Shown piece by piece: positions 16,331 through 25,089 of a DNA stretch of 53,197 nucleotides (within the stretch, counting starts at the first letter, position 1; each line of letters begins with the position of its first letter). The stretch lies in NCBI GenBank assembly GCA_001465015.1, contig LNEO01000177.1:1-53197 (forward strand), in the 5' to 3' direction. The position numbers and the translations under genes are program-made. Below the pieces are notes generated by a model. It saw nothing but the letters and a program-made list of their open reading frames with translations, made no database searches and was not told the DNA's origin. The stretch is from Deltaproteobacteria bacterium Ga0077539. Lineage in GTDB: Bacteria; Myxococcota_A; Polyangia; Polyangiales; Ga0077539.

Positions 16331-17785
16331 TCAGTCGCCTTCGTCTTCGCGCTCGTCTCGATCTGGCTCTTCGCCCTCGCCGACGGGCATCGCCTTGTCT
16401 TCGGCGAGCTTGCGATAGATCGTTCGCGTCGCGATCCCGAGGAGCTGAGCGGTCAACCGCTTGTCGCCGTTGGTCATGCGAAGCGTCTCTCGAATCACGC
16501 GCCGTTCGATCTCTTCGAGCGGCGTTCCGAACGGGATCACGAACTCGCCGTCTGCTCTGGCGTTGTCGACGATCGAGCGCGGCAGGTCACCGATGTCGAT
16601 CGTCGTCGAACGCGCGAGCACGACCGCTCGCTCGATGGTGTTCTCCAGCTCTCGCACGTTGCCCGGCCACGCGTAGCCCGAGAGCTTCTCGAGCGCAGCA
16701 GGGGTGACAGTGAACGGCCCTTTGCCGTTCTTCGCGCCGAACACCGCGAGAAAGTGATCGACGAGCAGCGGAACGTCGCCAGGCCTCGCGCGCAGCGGTG
16801 GCATCGTGATCGCGATCACGTTGAGGCGAAAGTAGAGGTCCTCGCGGAAGCGCCCGGCCTTCACTTCTTCTTCGATACGTCGATTGGTCGCGGCGACGAC
16901 GCGAACGTCGGCGCGCGTCGTTCTCCCGCCGAGCGGCTCGAACTCGCCCTCTTGCAGAACGCGCAGCAGCTTGACTTGAACCGTCGGCGACAGCTCGCCG
17001 ATCTCGTCGAGAAAGAGCGTTCCGCCGCGAGCGAGCGCAAACCGACCGTCCTTTCGCTGTGCGGCCCCCGTGAACGCCCCCTTCTCGTAGCCGAAGAGCT
17101 CTGCCTCGATGATGCTCTCGGGCAGCGCGGCGCAATTGACCGCGATGAACGGGCTCGAACCGCGGTTCGATCGCGTATGGATGAAACGCGCGACGAGCTC
17201 TTTGCCCGTCCCGTTTTCGCCGAGCACGAGCACGGTCGCCGTCGATGGCGCGGCCTGCGCTGCCACTTCGAGCACCTGCCGCAGGGCCGGCGAGTGTCCG
17301 ACGATCTCGCGCTTGCGAAGGGTGTTGATCTCCTGGCGCAGCGTTCGGTTCTCGGCGACCAGGCCAGCGCGCTCGGCGGCCTTGGCGACGGTCTTGGTGA
17401 TGTTGATGCGCTTGAGCGGCTTCTCGACGAAGTCGTACGCGCCCGAGCGCATCGCCTCGACGGCGGTCTCGATCGTGCCGAACGCGGTCATGAGCACGAC
17501 CTCGGTCTCTGGCGACACGGCCTTTACCGCCTTGAGCAGGTCCATGCCGGACGAGCCGGGCATCATCAAGTCCGTGACGACGACGTGCACGCGCTGCTTG
17601 CGCAGCAGATCGAGCGCCGCGCGAGCGCCCTCTGCGCAAAGGACTCGGTAGCCCTCCTTGGCGAAGATTCGCTCGAGCGACTCGAGGTTCGAGCGATCGT
17701 CCTCGACGAGCAGGACGGTGATGTCCGCGAATGCCGCGCCGCCAGGCGGGCTCGAGGCGTTGGGGCTGTTTGAATTCGTGGTCAC
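16331..17785 (-). CDS. Sigma-54-dependent NtrC-type response regulator
   Basis: This 484-residue regulator activates sigma-54 promoters when phosphorylated. The receiver domain (about 22-138) has acidic residues D29/D30, phospho-acceptor D72 (VVTDLMMPG) and K122. The AAA+ domain has Walker A GENGTGKE at 189-196, the sigma-54-contacting GAFTGA at 236-241 and Walker B FLDE ending at 261. A Fis-type helix-turn-helix (LTAQLLGIATRTIYRKL) is near the C-terminus, followed by an acidic tail. The start is GTG 17785, which gives a normal-length receiver; the frame stays open far upstream, but that part is antisense to another gene. It begins 11 bases after the isochorismatase-type gene. No histidine kinase is adjacent, so it is an orphan here. 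Confidence 0.93.
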   Translation of the reverse strand: MTTNSNSPNASSPPGGAAFADITVLLVEDDRSNLESLERIFAKEGYRVLCAEGARAALDLLRKQRVHVVVTDLMMPGSSGMDLLKAVKAVSPETEVVLMTAFGTIETAVEAMRSGAYDFVEKPLKRINITKTVAKAAERAGLVAENRTLRQEINTLRKREIVGHSPALRQVLEVAAQAAPSTATVLVLGENGTGKELVARFIHTRSNRGSSPFIAVNCAALPESIIEAELFGYEKGAFTGAAQRKDGRFALARGGTLFLDEIGELSPTVQVKLLRVLQEGEFEPLGGRTTRADVRVVAATNRRIEEEVKAGRFREDLYFRLNVIAITMPPLRARPGDVPLLVDHFLAVFGAKNGKGPFTVTPAALEKLSGYAWPGNVRELENTIERAVVLARSTTIDIGDLPRSIVDNARADGEFVIPFGTPLEEIERRVIRETLRMTNGDKRLTAQLLGIATRTIYRKLAEDKAMPVGEGEEPDRDEREDEGD

Positions 17786-17796
17786 GGCTGCTGATT

Positions 17797-18387
17797 TCAG
17801 GGCTCGATCGGAAGTGCTTTGACGCGCTGAGAGACCGCTCGAAAATGTTCGTTCGATGCGTCGGAGAGCAGGTCGAACACCACGCTCTCGCTCGTGGTGA
17901 TCGTCGCGCCGGCCTGCCTCATCAGGTCCAGCGCGACCGCGCGACACTCGGGGTCGCGGGACGCCACCGCGTCGAACGGGACATGAACCCGAAAGCCCTT
18001 GTGGATGAGATCGCGCACCGATTGAAACACACAGACGTGCGCTTCCATTCCAGTGACGATCACCGTGCGAGCGTCCACGAGCGAGAGCGCGTCGGTCACG
18101 CCCTTCACGTGCGCCGCCGAAAACGCAGTCTTTTCGAAGACAGGCACCGCGCACCAGTCGAACGCGTCGAGCGCCGCGCGCAGCGCTGGCACCGTGCGCC
18201 CGAGGCCCTTGGGGTACTGCTCGGTCGCGATCGTGTGAACGCGGAGCAGCCGCGCAGCGTCGAGCAAGAGCTCGTGCGCCGCGACGAGCCGTCGTTGGTG
18301 AGCGGGCGGCATCGCGGGCAAGAGCCGCTCTTGCGCGTCGATGACGAGGAGCGCAGTGCGCTTGGGATCGAGCTTGAAGGCGTCCAT
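17797..18387 (-). CDS. Isochorismatase-family cysteine hydrolase
   Basis: The 196-residue protein has the isochorismatase-like fold with the Asp-Lys-Cys triad visible: D17 in LLVIDAQERL, K86 in VFEKTAFSA and C119 in MEAHVCV. These enzymes hydrolyse amides or related bonds (nicotinamidase, N-carbamoyl hydrolases); the substrate cannot be told from sequence. I chose ATG 18387 because it precedes the domain directly and has GGAG 6 bases upstream. It is probably co-transcribed with the downstream response regulator and is divergent from the RluA-type gene, with start codons possibly overlapping. Confidence 0.88.
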   Translation of the reverse strand: MDAFKLDPKRTALLVIDAQERLLPAMPPAHQRRLVAAHELLLDAARLLRVHTIATEQYPKGLGRTVPALRAALDAFDWCAVPVFEKTAFSAAHVKGVTDALSLVDARTVIVTGMEAHVCVFQSVRDLIHKGFRVHVPFDAVASRDPECRAVALDLMRQAGATITTSESVVFDLLSDASNEHFRAVSQRVKALPIEP

Positions 18388-18421
18388 GGCGAGCTCCGAT
18401 CGTAGTACCTTCGGCGCGAGG

Positions 18422-19162
18422 ATGCGCGAACACCCACGCGAGCCGCGGGTACTTTTCGAAGACGACTGCGTCCTGGCCGTGGACAAACCGGCGGGTGTGT
18501 CCGTGGTTCCGACGCGCGACGAGGGCGAGGGGTGCTTGCGGATCACCCTCGAGCGAGCGAGACGCGAGTCGCTGTGGGTCGTCCATCGCATCGACCGCGA
18601 TACGACTGGCGTCGTCTTGTTCGCCCGCAACAAGGACGCCCACCGAACCCTCTCGATGGCTTTCGAGCGCCGCCTCGTCGAGAAGCGCTACGTCGCGTTC
18701 GTTCGTAGCGAAGCGAAGCTCGAAGCGAGCGAGCATCGGATCACTCGGGCCCTGCACTCGGCGCGAAAGAGCAAAATGCGTCCCGCTGTCGACGGCGAAG
18801 ACGGCGCGCTGCCGTCCGAGACGATCGCGGTGTTTTCCGAGAGCGTTCACACGAACGTGGGCTGGGTCTCGCGCGTCGAGGCGAGGCCGCTCACGGGCCG
18901 CCAACATCAGATTCGCGTTCACCTTCGCTGGCTCGGGTCGCCGCTGCTCGTGGACGCTCTCTATGGTGGAGCACCAGAGCGTCACCACGGCGCGTTGGGC
19001 GAGGGGAGCCCCGCGCTCGACAGACTCACGCTCCACGCCGCGTCGCTCAGCGTGGCGCACCCCACGAGCGGCACACCGTTGAAGCTCGAAGCGCCGCTCG
19101 CGGCCGACCTCGCCGCCCTCGCGGCCTGGCTCGAGCGTGTTCGCGACGCGGATCGTCGATGA
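18422..19162 (+). CDS. RluA-family pseudouridine synthase
   Basis: It isomerises a uridine to pseudouridine in rRNA or tRNA. The catalytic motif HRIDRDTTG is at residues 55-63 (catalytic Asp58), preceded by VLAVDKPAGV and followed by GRQHQIRVHL, all RluA hallmarks. There is no S4 domain. Length is 246 residues from ATG 18422. An alternative ATG at 18386 would add 12 residues; it has a better spaced GAAGG but sits inside a CCATGG that also contains the divergent gene's start codon. The exact RNA target is not predictable. Confidence 0.9.
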   Translation: MREHPREPRVLFEDDCVLAVDKPAGVSVVPTRDEGEGCLRITLERARRESLWVVHRIDRDTTGVVLFARNKDAHRTLSMAFERRLVEKRYVAFVRSEAKLEASEHRITRALHSARKSKMRPAVDGEDGALPSETIAVFSESVHTNVGWVSRVEARPLTGRQHQIRVHLRWLGSPLLVDALYGGAPERHHGALGEGSPALDRLTLHAASLSVAHPTSGTPLKLEAPLAADLAALAAWLERVRDADRR

Positions 19163-19246
19163 TCGCAGCGAATCCGCGCGGTCTACCTCGCATCGAATCG
19201 AGACTGCTCGTCGAGAAGACAACGACGAGGGACGCGGCCGACGCTC

Positions 19247-19987
19247 TCAATCGTAGCGTTCGCTGTGGATGCGCTCGCGCGTGAAGCCGAGGGTTGCTTT
19301 GAGCACCGCGCGAACCTCTTTGACCATGCGATTGAGCCCGCAGATGTAGACGTCGACGTCGGTGGCGTCCCGCTTCGCGCTGCCAAACGACTCGATCAGC
19401 TCGGCGACGTGAGTTTGGACGTAGCCGCGTCGAGCGCTCCATCGGTCGCTCGCGCGCGACAGCGTGGGCTCGAATCGAAAGCCCGCCGATCCATCCGCGG
19501 CGAGCGCGCGCAGCTCTGCCTCGTAGAGCAGATCTTCTTCGCTTCGCACGCCGTGCAACAGCGTGATGGGCGCGTGCTCGATCGACGCTCGGTCTCGATG
19601 CTCGATCGCCGCTTGCAGCATCGCTCGAAGCGGCGTCAGCCCCGTCCCAGTCGCGACGAAGAGAATCGGTCGCGCGACGGGCTCGAGCGTGAAGAAGCCT
19701 TGGGGGTGGGTCATTTCGAGCGCGTCGCCAACGGCCATCTCGTGCAGGCGCATCGAGCCGGGGCCGCCTTCGACGCGGGTGATGGCCAGCTCGAATCGAC
19801 GATCTGTGCGCGGCGCCGAGGCGATCGAGTAGGCGCGGCTCACGAACTCACCGTTGCTCAACGCGATACGAAGCGAGACCCACTGACCTGCGACGTACGA
19901 AAAGTCCGGCCCAGGGTCGATCGTGAGCTCTCGGACGTTGTGCGTGAGCATTCGGGCAGCGACGACGGTCACCGTGCGAAGCGACAT
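19247..19987 (-). CDS. Ferredoxin-NADP reductase-like flavoprotein
   Basis: The 246-residue protein has the FNR-type two-domain layout: an FAD-binding barrel with RAYSIAS at 51-57, and an NAD(P)-binding domain with GTGLTPLRAM at about 114-122 and CGLNRMVKEV near the C-terminus. It probably exchanges electrons between NAD(P)H and a ferredoxin or flavodoxin in the cytoplasm. Family members of about 250 residues match in size. It is last in a possible minus-strand series after the membrane protein at 20076-20753 (88-base gap). The partner protein is not identifiable. Confidence 0.88.
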   Translation of the reverse strand: MSLRTVTVVAARMLTHNVRELTIDPGPDFSYVAGQWVSLRIALSNGEFVSRAYSIASAPRTDRRFELAITRVEGGPGSMRLHEMAVGDALEMTHPQGFFTLEPVARPILFVATGTGLTPLRAMLQAAIEHRDRASIEHAPITLLHGVRSEEDLLYEAELRALAADGSAGFRFEPTLSRASDRWSARRGYVQTHVAELIESFGSAKRDATDVDVYICGLNRMVKEVRAVLKATLGFTRERIHSERYD

Positions 19988-20075
19988 TGACGCGAAGAGT
20001 ACGCGCTGCGCGCGACGGGCGAGCCCGAAACGAAACTGCGCGGATTGGTCGGGGCCGTCGCGCGCAAGGCGCGCT

Positions 20076-20753
20076 TCAGAAACGCCCAGCCACGCCCGCC
20101 ATGCTCGACCGTCCGTCCGCGAACGCGTACGGCATCAAGCCCGAGCTGGCCACCGAGCGCGGATCACGCCAGTCGACGCGAGGAATGATCGCGAACGTCG
20201 CATACCAGAGCGCGTCGACCACCATGGATGCGGCGAACAGGTGTCGCATCACTGGGCTGACGTCCTGCGGCGGAGCGATCCATGTTGCCGCTGCCCATGC
20301 TGCGTACGAGGCGCTCATCGCGCCGAGGACGACGGTCGGAATCCAAGCGGCGCCCCCCTCGGGTTCGTGGTTCGTTCGATTGAGCGGGGCCAGGACGAAC
20401 ACCGCGCCGACCGCCGACATCATCAAGCCGTTGAACGTCCACGCGACGGAGTGGCCGACGTTGTTTGTGTCCCGCGGCGCCTGTGTGGCGCTGACGATTC
20501 CGCCGACGAACTGCGGAGCTCCGAACGCGAGCGAGAGTCCGCCGAGCGCGCGAAAGCCGCGGCGATACCGCTCGTTGGCCTGCGTGCGCGCCCGGGCCTG
20601 CAGGGAATCGAAGTACCGCGCCATACATGCGTCGCTCTGCGAAAATCCGCAGTCCGTCGTCGACGGAAGCGGGGCTTCTTGCGCGTGTGTCGGAAGCGCG
20701 ACGCCGAACACGATGCCGAGCGCGGCGAGCGAAGAGAACAACTTGATCGCCAT
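20076..20753 (-). CDS. Hypothetical exported/membrane protein
   Basis: The 225-residue protein has an N-terminal signal peptide (AIKLFSSLAALGIVFGVALPTHA, cleavage expected after THAQ). A short Cys pair (DCGFSQSDAC) and four hydrophobic spans follow: around LGGLSLAFGAPQFVGGIV, GLMMSAVGAVFVLAPL, PTVVLGAMSASYAAWAAATWI and FAASMVVDALWYATFAII. It is an inner- or outer-membrane protein of unknown role. I recognise no family. It lies 84 bases downstream of the kinase gene on the same strand. Confidence 0.7.
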   Translation of the reverse strand: MAIKLFSSLAALGIVFGVALPTHAQEAPLPSTTDCGFSQSDACMARYFDSLQARARTQANERYRRGFRALGGLSLAFGAPQFVGGIVSATQAPRDTNNVGHSVAWTFNGLMMSAVGAVFVLAPLNRTNHEPEGGAAWIPTVVLGAMSASYAAWAAATWIAPPQDVSPVMRHLFAASMVVDALWYATFAIIPRVDWRDPRSVASSGLMPYAFADGRSSMAGVAGRF

Positions 20754-20837
20754 GACCGGCGCTTCAACGACGGTCGAGTGGCGTCGCTTACAGCGTCGAT
20801 GTCGGTCGGCGCGCGGGAGCGTCGCGGCGCTCAGCGC

Positions 20838-22802
20838 TCAGTCGAACGTGACGGTGCTGATCTGCCCGGTGGAGACCGACACGTTTTGCGTGCGAATTCG
20901 CGCGGGAGGCGTGAGGCAACGCACGACGTGCTCACCTGGCTCGAGCACCAGCCGAAGCGGGGCGTTGCCTGCGCGTTGCCCGTCGACCGACACGGTGCAG
21001 TTGGACGCGCTGGAGATGATCAACACTCCGCTGGTTCCCGTCGTGCGACCGCTCTGTCGCGGGCGCGAATTCGAGGACGATCCAGAGGGGTCCTGGGTGC
21101 GAACCCGAGGCGTCCCATTGGTGGTCGGCGGGTCGTTGGACGGTGGAGTCGCGCCGTTCTGGGAGGTGGCGCGTGCAGCGGAGGGCGAGCCGTTGTCGGG
21201 CGTGCCCATGACGGTTCCGGTTGGCAATTCGGCGGAGACGCCAGAATCGACGACAGCCGACGGAAACACCCCGGAGCTCTGGGCGTCGGGGTTGGTCTGC
21301 GCGCCGCCCGAGCCCGTGGGCTGGAGGTTGACCGGCAACGTTTGATTGTCGCTGGGCACGACGGCGAGGTGGATCGGTTCGAAGCCGGGCGAAGAGATCT
21401 CGACGCTCACCGGTGCGGTGCCGCGGGGCACAAACGCCGTGTTCGATCCGTAGATCGGCACTCCACCTACGACGAGTCTGGCGTTGGTCGGAAGTCCGAC
21501 GAAGTGAAACGTGACCGTCGGCGAGCCGGCGTTGCTCCCCGAATGAGAGGTTCTGCTCACGGCGTACGCAGCGAGCGCCCCGAAGACCACTGCGAAGACC
21601 ACGAGCGCCATAGCGATCGCGATGTTGCGGACGCGGTTGCGACCCGTGAACAGCGCGGCCGGGCCCTTTGGAGAGGTCGGCTTGCGCTCGTTGCGCCCTG
21701 CGCCCGCGAGCGGGAGCAGCTTTCCTCCGCCCTGCTGCTGATCGAGGGGCCGAACCGTCGTCGGCACGTCTTCGGAGGAGGTGTCGTACAGCGAGGCAGC
21801 CGCGGGCGTGCGAACGGTGTCGCCGCCGAACTCGAAGGCCGGGTCTTTCGGCGGGGCGGGCGCGGGCGTCGGCGCTTCGGGCAAGTTGTGCGGGGCCTTG
21901 AGGACCTGCAGTGGAACGGACGCGTACTCGCGATGCCGCTCGATGAACTGCCGGATGTCAGCGAGCATCTCCGACGCGTTCGTGTATCGCTTGGTGCGAT
22001 CTTTTTCGAGCGCGCGGTCGACGATCCGAGAGAGCTCGAGCGGAACGTCGAACTGAGACAGCGACGGGTGCGGCTCGGTGATCACTTTGACGATCTGGTC
22101 GTTGTACGACTCACCGTCGAAGGGAACGCGACCCGCGAGACACTCGTAGAGAACGACGCCGGCCGCCCACAGGTCCGCGCGTGCGTCGAGGTTGCGCTCG
22201 CCGCGGGCTTGCTCGGGGGACATGTAGTGAGGCGTTCCGACGGTGGTGTTGGTCTGCGTCACGTTGAGCGCTTGACCGTCGCCGGGGTTGATCGCCTTCG
22301 AGATTCCGAAATCGAGGATCTTCACGTGCTGCTCGCCGGTGACCGAGCGAGTGAGGAAGATGTTCTCGGGCTTGATATCGCGGTGAATGATGCCCTGCGC
22401 GTGCGCGATCGCGAGCGCTTGAAGCACTTGAGCGATGATCGTGATCGTGTCGGCGACGTCGATGCGACGTTGGCGCATCAAGAGCGTCGCCAGGTCGTGA
22501 CCCTGCAGCAGCTCGAGCACCAGATACAGCGACTGATCGGAGTCCTCGCCCGCGTCGAGCACCTCGACGACGTTGGGATGCTGGATCCGGCCTGCGGCCT
22601 GGGCCTCGTTGATGAAGCGCTTTGCCGCATCGCCAGTCTGTCGGTGATGCGCGTGAAGAACCTTCACGGCGACACGACGACGGGTCATGCCGTGCTCGGC
22701 TTCGTACACGACGCCCATCCCACCCCGACCGAGGATGCGGAGGAGCCGGTACTTGCCCGCGACGACAGATCCGATTTCGCGTTCGACCGCGGCTGCAGAC
22801 AA
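20838..22802 (-). CDS. Eukaryotic-type Ser/Thr protein kinase with PEGA-like C-terminus
   Basis: The 654-residue transmembrane kinase starts at TTG with AGGAG 8 bases upstream. The cytoplasmic kinase domain (about 17-290) has the glycine loop GRGGMG, catalytic Lys47, the HRDIKPEN loop (Asp142), DFG at 164-166 and the SPE motif, so it looks active. A Pro-rich juxtamembrane linker follows, one transmembrane span at about 393-415, then a periplasmic part with two PEGA-like beta segments (about 429-484 and 592-654) separated by a Ser/Thr/Pro/Asn-rich linker. This architecture is typical of myxobacteria. The ligand and targets are unknown. Confidence 0.95.
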   Translation of the reverse strand: MSAAAVEREIGSVVAGKYRLLRILGRGGMGVVYEAEHGMTRRRVAVKVLHAHHRQTGDAAKRFINEAQAAGRIQHPNVVEVLDAGEDSDQSLYLVLELLQGHDLATLLMRQRRIDVADTITIIAQVLQALAIAHAQGIIHRDIKPENIFLTRSVTGEQHVKILDFGISKAINPGDGQALNVTQTNTTVGTPHYMSPEQARGERNLDARADLWAAGVVLYECLAGRVPFDGESYNDQIVKVITEPHPSLSQFDVPLELSRIVDRALEKDRTKRYTNASEMLADIRQFIERHREYASVPLQVLKAPHNLPEAPTPAPAPPKDPAFEFGGDTVRTPAAASLYDTSSEDVPTTVRPLDQQQGGGKLLPLAGAGRNERKPTSPKGPAALFTGRNRVRNIAIAMALVVFAVVFGALAAYAVSRTSHSGSNAGSPTVTFHFVGLPTNARLVVGGVPIYGSNTAFVPRGTAPVSVEISSPGFEPIHLAVVPSDNQTLPVNLQPTGSGGAQTNPDAQSSGVFPSAVVDSGVSAELPTGTVMGTPDNGSPSAARATSQNGATPPSNDPPTTNGTPRVRTQDPSGSSSNSRPRQSGRTTGTSGVLIISSASNCTVSVDGQRAGNAPLRLVLEPGEHVVRCLTPPARIRTQNVSVSTGQISTVTFD

Positions 22803-23047
22803 AGGTGAGGCTCCTCGACGTTTTCGACCGACTCGGCAACCATGCCAAGCCGGTCAGAACATACCCCGTTCGAACCCTCCACGTCACCATCGCGTTCGCG
22901 GTCCGCTGTTTCGTCGAATTTCGCTGGAAGCCGGAGAATTTCGTCTACCACCGGCCGCCGGACCGGTTGACCCCGCGACGGTTGAGCGCTTCGGTCGCAA
23001 CACGGTCGCAACGGGCGTCGGTTTGGGTCACGATCGATGACCTGCCG
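22803..23047. promoter_or_regulatory. Divergent promoter region with a 10-bp direct repeat
   Basis: The 245-base gap separates the divergent kinase and Fe-S protein genes. It contains a perfect direct repeat CGGTCGCAAC at 22992-23001 and 23003-23012, spaced by one helical turn and about 36 bases before the Fe-S gene. That geometry is compatible with a regulator binding site. No convincing -35/-10 pair could be assigned. Confidence 0.3.
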
Positions 23048-24148
23048 ATGACGCATCGATTGCCAATGCTGGCCGGGCGCGAAGACGCGACGAGGGCGTG
23101 CGCATACTGTCCGAAGCTCTGTCGCCCCGCGTGTCCCGTCGCGACGGTGACCGGAAACGACGCGGTTTCTGCCTGGGGAATCATGGCGTCGCTCGCCTCT
23201 CAGGCCGAGGGAACCGAGCCTGCCTCCGCCGAGCGACTGGGCCGCGCATACGCATGCACCGGCTGCGACGCTTGTCAGAGCCACTGTGAGCTCGACAACC
23301 CGGTGGCCGAGACGCTTCGTGACGCGCGGTCGCAGGCGCTCGCGGCGGGGGTGGCGCCCGCGACGGTTTCGGCGTTCCTCGCCAGCGTGCCTCTTCGAGA
23401 CGAGCGGGTCCGCGATCACGCGCGGCAGGTCGGCTCGACGACGGACCGCCCAACGGGCGTCGCGCTGGTTTCGGGCTGCTCTCTGGCGGCGACCGATGTT
23501 CCTCGGCTCGCGGCGATGCACCGAGCGTTCGAGCGCTGGTTCGGAGAGGCCGCGCTTGTGGCTGACCTTTGCTGCGGTGGATCGCTGCTCGACGCAGGGG
23601 ACGTCGAAGGATTTCGCGCCCGCTCCGCCGCGCTGACAGATCGACTTCGCGCTGCTTCCGCCGTGGTCGTGCTCGATTCGGGCTGCGCCCACGCGATGTC
23701 GACGTTGGCATCGAGGCGCGGTCTCGAGACGGTTGCTGTCGAGACGCTCGAGGCGTTCGTCGCTCGTTCTGTGCGCCGCCTCCCCGAAGGCGCGCTGGCG
23801 GACCGCGGGCCATTTGCAGTTCACGACGCGTGCAAGCTCGGTCGTGGCGCTGGCCAATACGATGCTCCGCGCACGGTCATCGAACACCTGACGGGGCGCC
23901 CTCCCGTCGAGCTTCGAGACCGTCGAGAGCACGCGCGATGCTCCGGGGGCGGGGGGCTGCTACCGCGGACCCATTCAGCGATCGCCGACGCGATGAGCGA
24001 CGAGCTGGCCGAGAGCGTTCGAGCGTCCGGCGCTTCTGCGGTCGTCACGGGCTGTCCGACGAGCCGAGCCAGGCTCGAGCGACAGGGGCTCGAAGCCTTT
24101 ACGGTCGCCGACCTTCTCTGCGACCTTTCGCGAGGAACCAGCAAATGA
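23048..24148 (+). CDS. (Fe-S)-binding CCG-domain protein (GlpC/HdrB-like)
   Basis: The 366-residue protein has two N-terminal [4Fe-4S] cluster motifs, Cys18, 21, 25, 29 and Cys70, 73, 76, 80. Two cysteine-rich CCG-type segments follow (CCGG then DSGCAH; CSGGGG then TGCPTS). This arrangement belongs to electron-transfer subunits such as GlpC, LutA, glycolate oxidase GlcF and HdrB, which pass electrons from a dehydrogenase to quinones or other carriers. No dehydrogenase subunit is adjacent, so its partner is elsewhere. I chose ATG 23048 because it immediately precedes the first Cys motif; the frame is open upstream. The stop overlaps the next start (ATGA). Confidence 0.85.
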   Translation: MTHRLPMLAGREDATRACAYCPKLCRPACPVATVTGNDAVSAWGIMASLASQAEGTEPASAERLGRAYACTGCDACQSHCELDNPVAETLRDARSQALAAGVAPATVSAFLASVPLRDERVRDHARQVGSTTDRPTGVALVSGCSLAATDVPRLAAMHRAFERWFGEAALVADLCCGGSLLDAGDVEGFRARSAALTDRLRAASAVVVLDSGCAHAMSTLASRRGLETVAVETLEAFVARSVRRLPEGALADRGPFAVHDACKLGRGAGQYDAPRTVIEHLTGRPPVELRDRREHARCSGGGGLLPRTHSAIADAMSDELAESVRASGASAVVTGCPTSRARLERQGLEAFTVADLLCDLSRGTSK

Positions 24149-25089
24149 GCGAGCGAAAGAGCATCGATGTCGTCGTCAATCCCCGCGCCGGCGCGGGTCG
24201 GGCAAGCAAGTTGGTCGGCGATCTCGTGCGCGAGCTCGCGAAGAGCCGCTTCGACGTCGAGGTCCATCGCACCGAACGCCCCGGACACGCTGGCGTGATC
24301 GTTCGTGACCTCGTCAAGAGCGGCGCCAAGACCATCGCTGTCATGGGCGGGGACGGGTCGTTTCACGAAGCAGTACAGGGGCTGCTCGACGAGGACGGCG
24401 CCCTCGACGCGCGCGACGCGACGCTCGCGTTCGTCCCCGCTGGCACCGGCGGCGATTTGAAGAAGACGCTCGGAGTCCCCGATCAGCCCGCAGAGATCGC
24501 CCGGTTCATCGCAGAGGCCACGCCCCGACCGATGGACCTCGGGATGCTCGAGCATCGCACGCACGACGATCGACCCGGGCGACGGTTGTTCGTCAACATC
24601 GCCAGCTTCGGCGTCGGTGGGCTGGTCGACAAGCTCGTCAACGAGGGTCCCAAGTGGCTCGGCGGGCGGGTGACGTTCTTCGTCGGAACGCTGCGCGCGT
24701 CGCTCCTCTACAAGAACGTGCGCGTCAAGGTCACGACCGACGGCGAGCTCTTCTACGACGGCCCGATGTACGCGATCTCCGTCGCCAACGGCCGCTATTT
24801 TGGCGGCGGAATGCTCATCGCTCCCGACGCGAACCCCTTCGACGGGCACTTCGACGTCGTCGCGCTCGGCGACATGAACCGCGTGCAGAGCACGCTGCTC
24901 GCTTCGAAGATCTATTCGGGCGCGCACATCGGCCAGCCGATGGTGACCCACCGTCGCGCGCGCACGGTGCACGCTGTCACGACGGGCGTCGAAGAGTGTC
25001 TCCTCGACGTCGACGGTGAGGCGCCAGGAAGGCTCGAGTCTACCTTCACCGTGCTCGCGGGCGCAGTGCCCGTGCTGGTGCGCGCGTGA
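24145..25089 (+). CDS. Diacylglycerol/lipid kinase-family protein
   Basis: The 314-residue protein is a DAGK-catalytic-domain lipid kinase (YegS/DgkB-like), likely phosphorylating diacylglycerol or a related lipid. VVNPRAGAGRA at 10-20 and the nucleotide loop MGGDGSFHEAV at 67-77 are clear. The usual GTGND-F motif reads GTGGDLKKTL, a variant in which the Asn is replaced by Gly. The C-terminal half has the typical beta-sandwich with GRYFGGGMLIAPDANPFDG. The start overlaps the previous stop and the stop overlaps lnt by GTGA, so the three are translationally coupled. Confidence 0.92.
   Translation: MSERKSIDVVVNPRAGAGRASKLVGDLVRELAKSRFDVEVHRTERPGHAGVIVRDLVKSGAKTIAVMGGDGSFHEAVQGLLDEDGALDARDATLAFVPAGTGGDLKKTLGVPDQPAEIARFIAEATPRPMDLGMLEHRTHDDRPGRRLFVNIASFGVGGLVDKLVNEGPKWLGGRVTFFVGTLRASLLYKNVRVKVTTDGELFYDGPMYAISVANGRYFGGGMLIAPDANPFDGHFDVVALGDMNRVQSTLLASKIYSGAHIGQPMVTHRRARTVHAVTTGVEECLLDVDGEAPGRLESTFTVLAGAVPVLVRA

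Noticed and set aside
17786..19222. N-terminal extension of the NtrC-type regulator frame to 963 codons
   Set aside because: The extension runs antisense through the RluA-type gene and alongside the isochorismatase-type gene; a normal receiver domain starts after GTG 17785.
19923..22808. Long plus-strand frames antisense to the kinase and membrane protein
   Set aside because: Arg/Gly/Ala-rich shadow frames; the kinase motifs on the other strand are unambiguous.
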